Assembly (NCBI GenBank): GCA_040755725.1
Contig: JBFMAI010000020.1
Location: forward strand, 1-64,000
Direction of reading: 5' to 3'
DNA: 64,000 nt
Source of the DNA: JBFMAI01 sp040755725
GTDB lineage: Bacteria > Planctomycetota > Phycisphaerae > UBA1845 > Fen-1342
Under the pieces are notes generated by a model. It did not search any database and was not told the DNA's origin. It worked only from the letters and a program-made list of their open reading frames with translations. A program made the position numbers and the translations under genes. How positions within the stretch are numbered: position 1 is the stretch's first letter; each line of letters begins with the position of its first letter. Of this stretch, positions 40,792 to 49,317 are shown piece by piece.

Positions 40792-41124
40792 CTACGTGCG
40801 GCTGCCAGGCAGACTGGCGCCGGCGCACTGATCTACGGCATCGGCGGCGCGACCGTGCGCCACCAGCAGTTCGATTCGCAGGGAGGATGCAGCTTGATGG
40901 ACCTCGGCGCTGAAGCTCCCTGCCACGACCGCATCCGGGGCGAATGTCCGCAGACGCTGGACCAATCCCGCGGGCGTATATGCGACCTGGAACTGCACGG
41001 GATGCAGAAACAGCGTCGTGCGGCCAGCCAGCGTGTCAACCGCCAGGTAGTATGGCGCGACTTCGAACTCCGGCGCGACGGAGCCCCGGAGGTGCGGCTC
41101 GTGGGTGGCAACGATGACTTTCAT
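40792..41124 (-). CDS. NifX/NifB-type (dinitrogenase FeMo-cofactor) domain protein
   Basis: A 110-residue alpha/beta protein beginning KVIVATHEPHLRGSVAPEF, with FE-APYYLAVD, VQRLRTFAPDAVVAGSF and a final LLVAHGRAADAV. The pattern is that of the single-domain NifX/NifB-C family, which carries iron-sulfur or iron-molybdenum cofactor precursors. Stand-alone copies are common in anaerobes that do not fix nitrogen. The ATG at 41124 is the first that fits the fold. No nif gene is nearby. Confidence 0.55.
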   Translation of the reverse strand: MKVIVATHEPHLRGSVAPEFEVAPYYLAVDTLAGRTTLFLHPVQFQVAYTPAGLVQRLRTFAPDAVVAGSFSAEVHQAASSLRIELLVAHGRAADAVDQCAGASLPGSRT

Positions 41125-41173
41125 TGCGTAGCTCCGTGGTGCGAGCGACCGCGCGCTCCGCATCCGTTGGCGC

Positions 41174-41590
41174 CTACAGGTGGAAGTGCCCCGCCGCTTC
41201 GGGCTGATAGAGCACGTCCAAGATGCGCACTGTTCGCCGGCCGCCCGGAACCTCAAAGCGGATGACGTCCCCTGTGCGGCAACCCAGGATTGCGGCACCG
41301 AGAGGGGCCAGGACCGAGATCCGCTCGTGCTTAGCGACGGCGTCTTCCGGGAACACCAGCGTGCAACACATCTTCTGATTCGTTCGCGGGTCCGCGAGGC
41401 GCACGCGCGAGTGCATGGTAACCACGTCTGGAGGGACTTCATCCGGCTCGATCAGGTGCGCGCGTTCCAGCTCGCGCCGCAGCACGTCCAGATTCTGCCG
41501 GTCCTTGTCATGCCGATGCCCCGAGATGCGGAGCCATTCCCGAAGGCGGCTCGCGTCCTGCTGCGTGATGTAGATGGTTCGTCTGGCCAT
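41174..41590 (-). CDS. rnk: Rnk/GreA C-terminal-type regulator, copy 1
   Basis: A 138-residue protein. The N-terminal 50 residues form a short helical region (IYITQQDASRLREWL, then LERAHLIEPDEVPPDVVTMHS). Residues 60-135 form the GreA/GreB-C fold (V-L-DP-T-QK----LVFPEDAV, ISVLAPLGAAILGCRTGDVIRFEVPGG, given in outline). Rnk binds RNA polymerase and, in E. coli, influences nucleoside diphosphate kinase. The start at 41590 is preferred; the frame stays open to 41884 with no recognisable content. A paralogue is at 46740. Confidence 0.8.
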   Translation of the reverse strand: MARRTIYITQQDASRLREWLRISGHRHDKDRQNLDVLRRELERAHLIEPDEVPPDVVTMHSRVRLADPRTNQKMCCTLVFPEDAVAKHERISVLAPLGAAILGCRTGDVIRFEVPGGRRTVRILDVLYQPEAAGHFHL

Positions 41591-42099
41591 GTCGATACTC
41601 CGATCTGCAGGCCGGTCCGGTCGCATCGCTGGTCGGCGCCGGTGTGGGCGGTCGACTGCACGCCGCAGCGCCTGCTGTCTGCGCTCGGTGCTCAGCGGCG
41701 CGAGCGCGATGTTGGGATTCAAGGTGCAAATCGCCTGTAGCAGTGACCACACTGTGCCGGCCGCCGAGCCGGCCAGCGCGTGGGGGAAGATGCTCACGCG
41801 CCCGGTTGTGAAATCGGTCATTACGACGCCATGCGGCTCGATCGGTCTGACCCTGCCGGAACGGTTCGCGCTAGGTTCAATCATGGTTCACCTCAATCCG
41901 AGCATCCGCAACAACGTATGACACCGCGTCGGCCGGCGCTGCGCCAGCCGCGTGGCTGGTGTCCGCTTTACTCCGACGTACAACGGACGTCCGGGCCGGC
42001 GTAACTCTGCCGCGTGGGCCCACAGACATCCCAGAACGCTGCCGCAGATGATGAAAGGCATTGTTCACGCTCCCTGGAAAGCTGACGAATCTCTCCGGC
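41591..42099. other. Gap of about 500 bases before the Rnk gene
   Basis: No gene is supported. The minus-strand frame of the Rnk gene remains open to 41884, with a hydrophobic stretch near FPHALAGSAAGTVWSLLQAI, but no domain or ribosome-binding site. The remaining bases (41885-42099) show no repeat or palindrome that I can see. Confidence 0.5.
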
Positions 42100-42450
42100 T
42101 TAGGCGGCCGAGCCGACGTCTAACGCGTCGCGTGTTCTCCGACGCAGCATCCAGCGACGACGCGTGCGCGAGCGCACGCAGCGGCACGCGCGCTGCGCCG
42201 CCTCGCTGAGGGCCGCGCCGGGGAATACCGCCACGGCGGACACGTTGACTTCGCCGCGCGGCCGGAGCAGAAGCTTGATGCGGCACTGCATGTCGCGTCC
42301 GCCGCGCGGGCCGTTCACATCCTCGAAGCTGACGGCCGCGTCTTGGATGCGGTGGGCGAAACGGCCCAGGGCATGCCGGAGGCGCGTGTGCACCAGCTCG
42401 CGGAGAGCATTGGTCAACGACATGTTCTGCGTCGTGATCTGGATGCGCAT
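42100..42450 (-). CDS. hpf: Ribosome hibernation promoting factor (HPF/RaiA family)
   Basis: A 116-residue protein of the short HPF class. It begins RIQITTQNMSLTNALRELVHTRL, then HALGRFAHRIQDAAVSFEDVNGPRGGRD and CRIKLLLRPRGEV (outlined), matching the beta-alpha-beta-beta-beta-alpha fold. The C-terminal tail is arginine-rich and lacks the dimerisation domain of long HPF. It binds the 30S subunit and keeps ribosomes inactive in slow growth. The ATG has AAGGAG upstream. It lies between a Rnk gene and glutamate dehydrogenase. Confidence 0.85.
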   Translation of the reverse strand: MRIQITTQNMSLTNALRELVHTRLRHALGRFAHRIQDAAVSFEDVNGPRGGRDMQCRIKLLLRPRGEVNVSAVAVFPGAALSEAAQRACRCVRSRTRRRWMLRRRTRDALDVGSAA

Positions 42451-42505
42451 GGTCGTCTCCTTTCTGTGTGTTGCACGATGCATCGGTCCGCCGTGGCTCC
42501 GGCCC

Positions 42506-43792
42506 TCACACCCAGCCGCGATCGTGGCAGGCCTGGGCCACTCTCCCGATCGCGATGATGTGCGCGGCGTCGCGCATCGGCAGCTTGCGCTGGTGCGCCA
42601 TCTGGCTTACATCGATGAATGCAGAAGTCATCGCCACGTCCAGCTTTCCGAGCACTTCATCCTTGGTCCAGTAGAAGTTCGTGTTGCTCTGCACCTGTTC
42701 GAAGTAGCTGCATGTGACCCCGCCGGCGTTGGCCAGGAAGTCGGGTATCACGAATATGCCGCGTTCGCGCAGGATGTGGTCGGCGTCCGGGGTCGTCGGG
42801 CCATTGGCGCCCTCCGCGATCAGCCGCACGCGCCGGGAGATCTTGCCGGCGTTGTCGTCCCTGATCGCGTGCTCCAGCGCCGCCGGAATCAGGATATCCA
42901 CCTCCTGCTCGATCCACGCTTCGCCGGGCAGGACCTCGTAGCCCACCTTGGCGGCTTTCTGCTGGTCGATCGTGCCAAACCGATCGGCGATATTGCGCAG
43001 CTCCGCCAGGTCGATGCCGTTTTTCTTCCGGAAGCAAACCGCGCGCTGCGCGCTATGGTCCCAGCAGGACACCGCGCAAACGCGTCCTCCGATCTGGTGG
43101 TACAGCTCGATGGCGTGCTGCGCGACGTTGCCAAAGCCCTGCACGCTGGCCTGCGTGTCCTGGGGGCGCAGTTGCAGCTCCTTGAGCGCTTCGCGCAGCA
43201 TGAACACCACGCCGTACCCAGTGGCCTCGGTCCGGCCGAGCGAGCCGCCCAGCGCGACGGGTTTGCCGGTGATGAATCCGGGAAATTTGCCGCCGTGAAT
43301 ATGCTCGAACTCATCGAGCATCCACAGCATGTGCTGGCCGTTGGTCATCACGTCCGGGGCCGGCACATCGAGCACTGGCCCGACATCCCGGGCGACCGCG
43401 CGAACCCACGCCCGACAGAGGGCCTCTTGCTCACGTTGGCTCAGGTCGTGTGGCGCACAAACCACGCCGCCTTTGCTGCCTCCGAGCGGGACATTGACAA
43501 GCGCGCACTTCCACGTCATCCACATGGCCAGGGCGCGCACCGTGTCCACCGTTTCCTGCGGGTGGAAGCGGATGCCGCCCTTACCGGGACCGCGGGCATC
43601 GTTGTGCTGGACGCGGTAGCCGCGGAACACGCGGACGCGCCCGTCGTCCATGCGGACCGGCAGGCTGAAGTGGTACTCGCGCAGCGGCTGACGCAGCAAA
43701 TCTCGCGTGCCCTGATCCAGTTCGAGCAACTCGGCGATCCGGTCAAATTGGGCCTGGGCCATGGCGAACGCGTTGAAGGATTTCGTGCTCAT
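42506..43792 (-). CDS. gdhA: Glutamate dehydrogenase (Glu/Leu/Phe/Val family)
   Basis: A 428-residue enzyme of the hexameric small type. Substrate-binding and catalytic regions are GPGKGGIRFHP, VPLGGSKGGV with the catalytic lysine, and GGSLGRTEATGYG leading into the Rossmann fold (VQGFGNVAQHA). It converts 2-oxoglutarate and ammonium to glutamate with NAD(P)H or the reverse. The ATG is at 43792 (GAGGA upstream). A promoter is seen at 43974-44002 on the minus strand, giving a leader of about 175 bases. It is divergent from the antiporter gene. Confidence 0.92.
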   Translation of the reverse strand: MSTKSFNAFAMAQAQFDRIAELLELDQGTRDLLRQPLREYHFSLPVRMDDGRVRVFRGYRVQHNDARGPGKGGIRFHPQETVDTVRALAMWMTWKCALVNVPLGGSKGGVVCAPHDLSQREQEALCRAWVRAVARDVGPVLDVPAPDVMTNGQHMLWMLDEFEHIHGGKFPGFITGKPVALGGSLGRTEATGYGVVFMLREALKELQLRPQDTQASVQGFGNVAQHAIELYHQIGGRVCAVSCWDHSAQRAVCFRKKNGIDLAELRNIADRFGTIDQQKAAKVGYEVLPGEAWIEQEVDILIPAALEHAIRDDNAGKISRRVRLIAEGANGPTTPDADHILRERGIFVIPDFLANAGGVTCSYFEQVQSNTNFYWTKDEVLGKLDVAMTSAFIDVSQMAHQRKLPMRDAAHIIAIGRVAQACHDRGWV

Positions 43793-44178
43793 GGGTGTCC
43801 TCGTGGGTTAAAGCCGGGACGCAACGGCCCGAGGGGCCGGCCCGCCGCGCGGCTGCGCAGAGAGGGCACTGCCCGGGGTGGCCGTGGCACCCTCGCATGC
43901 CCGCGGGCGGGCCGGCGACAACAAGTCGACCGTCCGGGGGGCTGGTCGCCGCCTGGGTTCCAGCCGCTACCCATATATAGGCGTTTCCGCGATCGTTAAC
44001 AAGACAGATAATATCGCACTGACAATTTGGTTTACTCGAAGTGTTTACAGCCCCAACCATTAAGCCTTCTTTGTCGGCGGTGGGCTGGGCGAGGTTTCGT
44101 GATGGGCGGGCGGACGCTAAGTTTGTCGCGCGGGCCCGCGCGGCGCGGGCAACGAACAAGTTGTTGGCGAGGTGATGC
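43793..44178. other. Divergent intergenic region between gdhA and the antiporter gene
   Basis: 386 bases. The part next to gdhA (43793-43967) is very G+C-rich and can form hairpins, for example GGCGGGCCGG with CCGGCCC. The middle (43970-44060) is A+T-rich and carries the gdhA promoter. No gene is supported; a minus-strand frame at 43789-43974 is proline- and arginine-rich and has no known content. Confidence 0.55.
43974..44002 (-). promoter_or_regulatory. Promoter of gdhA
   Basis: On the minus strand TTGTTA (44002-43997) and TATATA (43979-43974) lie 17 bases apart. The transcript would have a leader of about 175 bases before the ATG at 43792. Confidence 0.65.
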
Positions 44179-45708
44179 TTGTCGGGGTCGGAGTTCAGGA
44201 ATACCGCGGTGCTGCTGGGCGCTTTCGGCGTACTGCTGGCGTTCAGCGCGCTGTTCAGTCGTGTGCTGGAGCGGCTGGGCATTCCCGTGGTTCTGCTGTT
44301 TCTGGTGCTCGGAATGCTTGCGGGGTCGGAGGGCATCGGCGGCATCGCGTTCGACGATTACCGGTTTGCGTTTCGCGTGGGCACAGCGGCGCTGGTACTG
44401 ATCCTGCTTGACGGCGGGCTATCCACCAGCGTTGGCGCCGTCCGCCGCAGCTTCGTACCGGCGGGCCTTCTGGCGACGGTCGGTGTGTTCGGGACCGCCG
44501 CGCTGGTCGCCGGGGGTGGCTACTTGTTCGGACTGGGCTGGCCCGCAGCGGCGCTGCTGGGCGCCATCGTCTCGTCAACCGATGTGGCTGCCGTGTTCGC
44601 AGTCTTGCGGGGCGGGCGCCTGAACCTGGCCCCGCGCGTGGCGACCACATTGGAGGTGGAATCGGGCGCGAATGATCCGATGGCGGTGATCCTCACGACG
44701 ATGGTCACGGACTGGATCATGGGGGGCTCCCTGCACCCCTGGTCCGTCGTTCTGAATGTGCCGCTGCAACTGAGCATAGGGCTGCTGGTGGGGCTCGCCG
44801 TCGGCTGGTCGACCCGGCGGGTGCTGTTGCGCGCCCGGCTGCCGGCATCGGGGTTCCTGCCCGTGCTGACGATCGCCGCCGCCTTCGCGGCCTTCGGTCT
44901 CGCGACGCTGGCTCAGGGGAGCGGCTTTCTCGCGGTGTATGTTGGCGCGATCGTCTTGGGCAACGGGCCGCTCCCGTACCGCGCGGGCTTGTACCACGTC
45001 CATCACGCTCTAGGCTGGCTGAGCCAGATTGCGATGTTCCTGATGCTTGGCCTGTTGGTCTTTCCGTCGCAACTGTGGCCCGTCGCCGGAACCGGCCTCG
45101 CCTTGGCGTTCGGCTTGACGTTCGTCATCCGGCCGCTGGTCGTGCTGCTGTGTTTGCTGCCGTTGCGTTTTCCCGCGCGGGAAATTCTGTATATCGGCGG
45201 CGTGGGCTTGCGGGGAGCCGTGCCGATCATCCTGGCCGTGTTTCCTTTGCTAAGTGGCGTGCCGGATGCGCTCAACGTCTTCAACGTCGTGTTCTTCTTC
45301 GTGGTCATTAATGCGCTGATCCCCGGGGCCGGGATTCGCTGGCTCACGCGGAGGCTCGGATTGCAGGTGCCGGAAACGCCCCAGCCCGCCGCTGTGGTGG
45401 AGATCAACTCGACCCGCCTGTTGCGGGGCGAGCTCTTGTCGTTCTTTATCACGGACGTGCTCGCCGTGAGCGGGGCGCGGCTGGCAGACATCGTTTTCCC
45501 GCCGGGGGCGGCGGTCGTCCTGCTGGTGCGTGGCGATGAGCTGATTGCGCCGCGCGGCGACACCCTGCTCCAGCCACAGGACCACGTCTACGTGTTCTGC
45601 CGGCCGGAGGACCGTGCGTACGTGGAGCTCCTGTTCGGGCGCCCCCTGGAGGGAACAGTGGAGGGGGCCAGGCCGCCCCCCGGGCGGCAGCGACACTGGA
45701 TTCGTTGA
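44179..45708 (+). CDS. NhaP2/CvrA-type cation/proton antiporter with C-terminal TrkA-C domain
   Basis: A 509-residue membrane protein. About 12 membrane helices lie in residues 8-395, with the CPA1 ion-binding motif SSTDVAAVFAVL (the D-V/A type) and EVESGANDP. The C-terminal 80 residues form a TrkA-C regulatory domain (LSGARLADIVFPPGAAVVLLVRGDELIAP outlined). It exchanges Na+ or K+ for protons at the inner membrane. The TTG at 44179 is chosen (GAGGTGA 6 bases upstream); no ATG in frame lies near. The NhaR gene follows after 50 bases, the usual regulatory partner of an antiporter. Confidence 0.85.
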   Translation: MSGSEFRNTAVLLGAFGVLLAFSALFSRVLERLGIPVVLLFLVLGMLAGSEGIGGIAFDDYRFAFRVGTAALVLILLDGGLSTSVGAVRRSFVPAGLLATVGVFGTAALVAGGGYLFGLGWPAAALLGAIVSSTDVAAVFAVLRGGRLNLAPRVATTLEVESGANDPMAVILTTMVTDWIMGGSLHPWSVVLNVPLQLSIGLLVGLAVGWSTRRVLLRARLPASGFLPVLTIAAAFAAFGLATLAQGSGFLAVYVGAIVLGNGPLPYRAGLYHVHHALGWLSQIAMFLMLGLLVFPSQLWPVAGTGLALAFGLTFVIRPLVVLLCLLPLRFPAREILYIGGVGLRGAVPIILAVFPLLSGVPDALNVFNVVFFFVVINALIPGAGIRWLTRRLGLQVPETPQPAAVVEINSTRLLRGELLSFFITDVLAVSGARLADIVFPPGAAVVLLVRGDELIAPRGDTLLQPQDHVYVFCRPEDRAYVELLFGRPLEGTVEGARPPPGRQRHWIR

Positions 45709-45723
45709 ATACGATGAGTGTTG

Positions 45724-45752
45724 TTGATTGTTAGCCAAGATCGAATTAAACT
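45724..45752 (+). promoter_or_regulatory. Promoter of nhaR, possibly leaderless
   Basis: TTGATT (45724-45729) and TAAACT (45747-45752) are 17 bases apart. The start point would fall at about 45759, the A of the nhaR ATG. No Shine-Dalgarno sequence precedes that ATG. Confidence 0.5.
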
Positions 45753-45758
45753 ACCGGC

Positions 45759-46703
45759 ATGGACTGGTTGAACTACCACCACCTGTTCTACTTCTGGACC
45801 GTGGTGCGCGAGGGCAGCATCGCGGCGGCTTGCCGCAAGCTCCTTTTGTCGCCGGCGACCATCTCGGCGCAGTTGCGTGAGCTGGAGGATGCGCTTGGCG
45901 AAAAACTCTTCAAGCGCGTTGGACGCAATCTTGCCCCCACCGAGTTCGGCCGGCTCGCCGCGCGCTACGCGGACGAGATTTTCGGCCTCGGCCAGGAATT
46001 CATGGACGTCGCCAAGGGTCGTACGCTGGAGACGTCGCTGCGTTTCCGCCTCGGGGTGGATGACGTGTTGCCCAAGCTGGTCATCGCGCGCGTGCTGGAA
46101 GCCGCGTTCCGCTTGCCACAGGCCATCCGGCTGGTTTGCATCGAGGGCACACAGGCCCAGTTGCTACCTCAGCTCGCGGTTCACGACTTGGACCTCGTGC
46201 TTTCGGACGCTCCGCCCCACCCGTCGATCAAGGTGCGCACCTTCAGCCACCTGCTGGGTGAATCGGGGATTACTGTCTGCGCGGTGCCGGCGCTCGCGCG
46301 CAGTCTCCGCCGGGGTTTTCCGGCATCGCTCGATGGCGCGCCCGCCCTTCTACCGACCCCGAATACATCCCTGCGCCGGGCCCTGGACGGGTGGTTCGAG
46401 TCCGTCGGCGTACGCCCGCGGATCATCGCAGAGTTCGAGGACCTGGCGCTGCTGAATGCCTGCGGCCACCGCGGAGCGGGGTTCTTTGCGGTTCCAGACG
46501 CCGTCGCGGACGAGATTACAAGCGGCGAAGGCGTCCAGGCAGTTGGTCGCATGGGGAAGACACGGGAGCACCTGTACGCGATCAGTGTCGAGCGCCGCGT
46601 CAAGCACCCGGCCGCCGTAGCCCTGGTTGAGAATGCCGGCGCGGTGCTGCGCAGGGCTCATGCGGCGCGAAGGGTGGGGAAACCTGGACGAAAACGGCGT
46701 TAG
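45759..46703 (+). CDS. nhaR: NhaR-type LysR-family activator
   Basis: A 314-residue LysR-type protein. The winged helix-turn-helix occupies residues 1-65 (NYHHLFYFWTVVREGSIAAAC, SPATISAQLRELEDALGEKLFKR), and the effector domain follows. NHLYYFW-like and YADEIFGLGQEFMD segments match NhaR, the sodium-responsive activator of antiporter genes in E. coli. The ATG is at 45759 with no ribosome-binding site upstream. It directly follows the NhaP-type antiporter gene, so regulation of the latter is likely. The C-terminal tail is basic. Confidence 0.85.
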   Translation: MDWLNYHHLFYFWTVVREGSIAAACRKLLLSPATISAQLRELEDALGEKLFKRVGRNLAPTEFGRLAARYADEIFGLGQEFMDVAKGRTLETSLRFRLGVDDVLPKLVIARVLEAAFRLPQAIRLVCIEGTQAQLLPQLAVHDLDLVLSDAPPHPSIKVRTFSHLLGESGITVCAVPALARSLRRGFPASLDGAPALLPTPNTSLRRALDGWFESVGVRPRIIAEFEDLALLNACGHRGAGFFAVPDAVADEITSGEGVQAVGRMGKTREHLYAISVERRVKHPAAVALVENAGAVLRRAHAARRVGKPGRKRR

Positions 46704-46739
46704 CGCACGCGCGGTCGTACACGCGCCGAGGAGTTCAAC

Positions 46740-47150
46740 ATGAAGGAACGACAGATCTACGTCACGGTCAGCGACATGGACCGTCTCGGGCGCTTGGTGC
46801 TGGCTGCCATCACCGACGCCCCCGATCTTGAGCCGCTTCGCGCCCTCGACCGCGAGCTCGACCGGGCTCAAGCCGTCCGGCCCCAGGACGTCCCGCCGGA
46901 CGTGGTCACGATGAACTCGAAGCTGCGGATGACGGACTTGGCCACCGGCCAACAGCGCATTGTGACGCTTGTCTACCCCGATCAGGCGAACGACGAGGAA
47001 CGCGTGTCGATCTTGAGTCCGCTGGGAACAGCGCTGCTCGGGTATCGCGTCGGTGACGAGATTCGCTGGGAAACGCCCACCGGCAACTTGCACTTGCGGA
47101 TTGAAGAGTTGCTCTATCAGCCGGAGGCGGCCCGGGATTTCAGCCAATAG
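46740..47150 (+). CDS. rnk: Rnk/GreA C-terminal-type regulator, copy 2
   Basis: A 136-residue paralogue of the protein at 41174. It has the same short N-terminal part (IYVTVSDMDRLGRLVL, then RAQAVRPQDVPPDVVTMNS) and the GreA/GreB-C fold (LVYPDQANDEERVSILSPLGTALLGYRVGDEI, outlined). The ATG at 46740 lies 36 bases after nhaR, probably in the same transcript. Like Rnk it should act at RNA polymerase. Having two copies within 6 kb is unusual. Confidence 0.85.
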   Translation: MKERQIYVTVSDMDRLGRLVLAAITDAPDLEPLRALDRELDRAQAVRPQDVPPDVVTMNSKLRMTDLATGQQRIVTLVYPDQANDEERVSILSPLGTALLGYRVGDEIRWETPTGNLHLRIEELLYQPEAARDFSQ

Positions 47151-47190
47151 GCGCCGCTCCGCCGGAGGCACGGCGAAGGAGCGTGCTACC

Positions 47191-49317
47191 ATGTCCGACG
47201 CGCGCCACACAAAAGCGGAACTGCTCGCCGAAGTGCAGCGGCTGCGCGCCCGGCTGGTGCAGCTGGAGCCAGGGAACGCCCCGGTACACGCTGCGACCGG
47301 GGTGGGCTCTGACCCGCAGGACCATTTCCGGGCCGTGGCCGACTACACCTACGATATGGAATCGTGGGTCGCCCCCGACGGCCGGCTGCTATGGGTCAAC
47401 TTGGCGGTCGAGCGATTGACGGGGTACTCCGTCGACGAGTGCCTCGCCATGGGCGATTATCCGCTGCCCATTGTGCACGAGGGCGATCGAGTGCGGATGG
47501 CGGCGGTGTTCCAGGGGGCGCTAGCAGGCTCGAACGGTAATGACGTCCCATTTCGCCTGCGCTGCAAGGACGGCAGCGTGCGCTGGGTGGCCGTGTCGTG
47601 GCAACCGCTCCAAGCCGCAGACGGCCGCGGCCTGGGGCACCGATCAAGTATTCGGGACATCAGCGACCGCAAGGAGGCGGAGGAAGCGCTGCAAGCCCAC
47701 CGCGCGTTGCTGGCGACCATCATCACGCACATCCCGTGCGGCGTGTACTGGAAGGACCGCGAGTTCCGCTATCGGGGCTGCAACGCTGAATTCGCACGAG
47801 CCGCCGGCGTGGCCGATCCTGCCGCGATCGTCGGCAAGACCGATCACGAGCTCGCCTGGGAACCGGAGCAGACTGCCTGGTTCCGACGTTGTGACGAGCG
47901 CGTCTTGGCAACCGGCGAAGCGCTGCTGCACATCGAGGAATCCGAGCGGCAGGCCGACGGGCGGGTAGCACAGCTTCTGACCAATAAGGTGCCCCTGCGC
48001 GATGCGGATGGCCAGGTCTGCGGCGTCCTGGGTGTGGACACGGACGTCAGTCAGCTCAAGGCCGTCGCGGCCGAGCTGCGCCGCGCGCATGACGAGCTTG
48101 AACTGCGCGTGCAAGCCCGCACAGCGGAGTTGGCAGCGACCAACGACCAGTTGCGCCGCGAGATCGCCGAGCGTGTGCGTGTCGAAGAAGCACTGCGCAC
48201 GAGCGAGGAACGTTACCGTCACGTCGCGGAACTGACCTCGGATTTTGCCTACGCGTTCCGCATTGCGCCCGACGGTTCATCTGAAGCCGAGTGGATCACG
48301 GACGCCTTTGCCCGTGTCACCGGACGGGACTCGGTGGACCTGGGACCACCACACAGGCTGCTGGAGCTGGTGCACCCGGATGACCACCCGACCGTTGTGC
48401 GTAGCGTGCAGTTGTTGCTCGCCGGAAAGTCCAGTGCAACGGAATTCCGCATGGTCCGCAGAGACGGCCAGGTCCACTGGCTGCACAATCACGCTCGGCC
48501 GGAATGGGATGAAACCGCGCACCGCGTCGTGCGCATCCTGGGCGCCGCGCAGGATATCAGCCAGGCCAAGCTCGCCGAAGAAGAGGCGCGTCGGCACCAA
48601 GCGGCCCTCATGCACATGGCGCGCGTGAGCACGATGGGGGGCTTGACCGCGCAGCTCGCCCACGAGTTGAACCAACCACTGTGCACGATCGTCGGTAACG
48701 CCCAGACGGCGCAGCGCCTGCTGACGACGGATCCGCCGGACATTGCGGAAACGCGCGCCGCCCTCGACGACATCGTCACGCACGGCAATCGCGCGGCCGA
48801 TATCATTCACCGGTTGCGTGATTTCCTGCGGCTCCAACAGCCCACTCCGGTCGTCCTGAATGTGCAGCGAGTGATTGAAGACATCGCGACATTAGCGGAA
48901 GCGGATGCGCGCCAACATGGAGCCAGCATCCACTTCGAGATCAGCCCAGACCTGCCCGCCGTTCGGGCCGACCCGATCCAGCTTCAACAGATCATCTTGA
49001 ACTTGGTGCGCAACGGGTTGGAGGCGATGATGCGAATGCCCCCCGGCACGCGCGCCTTGAAGGTGCAGGCCCAGCGCGAGGATTCGGGTGGAGCGGTCAT
49101 CCGCGTAAGTGACCTTGGGCCGGGCTTGCCCGAGGCCGTCGCCGCGCGGATGTTCGAGCCGTTCTTCACAACCAAGCCTACCGGCTTGGGCATGGGTCTG
49201 GTCATCAGTCGCTCCATCGCCGAGAGCCACGGCGGGAAGCTCTCAATGACGCGGAATGCCGGACGCGGCGTGACGTTTCACCTGGCGCTGCCCGCTGCCG
49301 CGGAGGATGAGCCGTGA
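47191..49317 (+). CDS. Cytoplasmic histidine kinase with three PAS domains
   Basis: A 708-residue kinase without membrane segments. PAS domains lie at about residues 45-165, 175-290 and 345-470; each is followed by a PAC-like strand pattern (VRWVAVSWQP, VHWLHNHARP). A coiled coil spans about 295-345. The H box is LAHELNQPLCTIVGNA with the phosphate-accepting His491. The ATPase part has N-box NLVRNGLEAM, G1 DLGPGLP, F-box FEPFFTTK and G2 GLGMGLVIS. The family is the FixL/TodS-like type. The ATG is at 47191 with GGAG upstream; an in-frame start at 47053 is inside the previous gene. Its stop overlaps the response regulator gene, so the two form a pair. The signal cannot be read from the sequence. 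Confidence 0.88.
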   Translation: MSDARHTKAELLAEVQRLRARLVQLEPGNAPVHAATGVGSDPQDHFRAVADYTYDMESWVAPDGRLLWVNLAVERLTGYSVDECLAMGDYPLPIVHEGDRVRMAAVFQGALAGSNGNDVPFRLRCKDGSVRWVAVSWQPLQAADGRGLGHRSSIRDISDRKEAEEALQAHRALLATIITHIPCGVYWKDREFRYRGCNAEFARAAGVADPAAIVGKTDHELAWEPEQTAWFRRCDERVLATGEALLHIEESERQADGRVAQLLTNKVPLRDADGQVCGVLGVDTDVSQLKAVAAELRRAHDELELRVQARTAELAATNDQLRREIAERVRVEEALRTSEERYRHVAELTSDFAYAFRIAPDGSSEAEWITDAFARVTGRDSVDLGPPHRLLELVHPDDHPTVVRSVQLLLAGKSSATEFRMVRRDGQVHWLHNHARPEWDETAHRVVRILGAAQDISQAKLAEEEARRHQAALMHMARVSTMGGLTAQLAHELNQPLCTIVGNAQTAQRLLTTDPPDIAETRAALDDIVTHGNRAADIIHRLRDFLRLQQPTPVVLNVQRVIEDIATLAEADARQHGASIHFEISPDLPAVRADPIQLQQIILNLVRNGLEAMMRMPPGTRALKVQAQREDSGGAVIRVSDLGPGLPEAVAARMFEPFFTTKPTGLGMGLVISRSIAESHGGKLSMTRNAGRGVTFHLALPAAAEDEP

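Noticed and set aside
43789..43974. A 61-codon frame in the gdhA leader
   Set aside because: Proline- and arginine-rich, no ribosome-binding site, no known family; likely only a structured leader.
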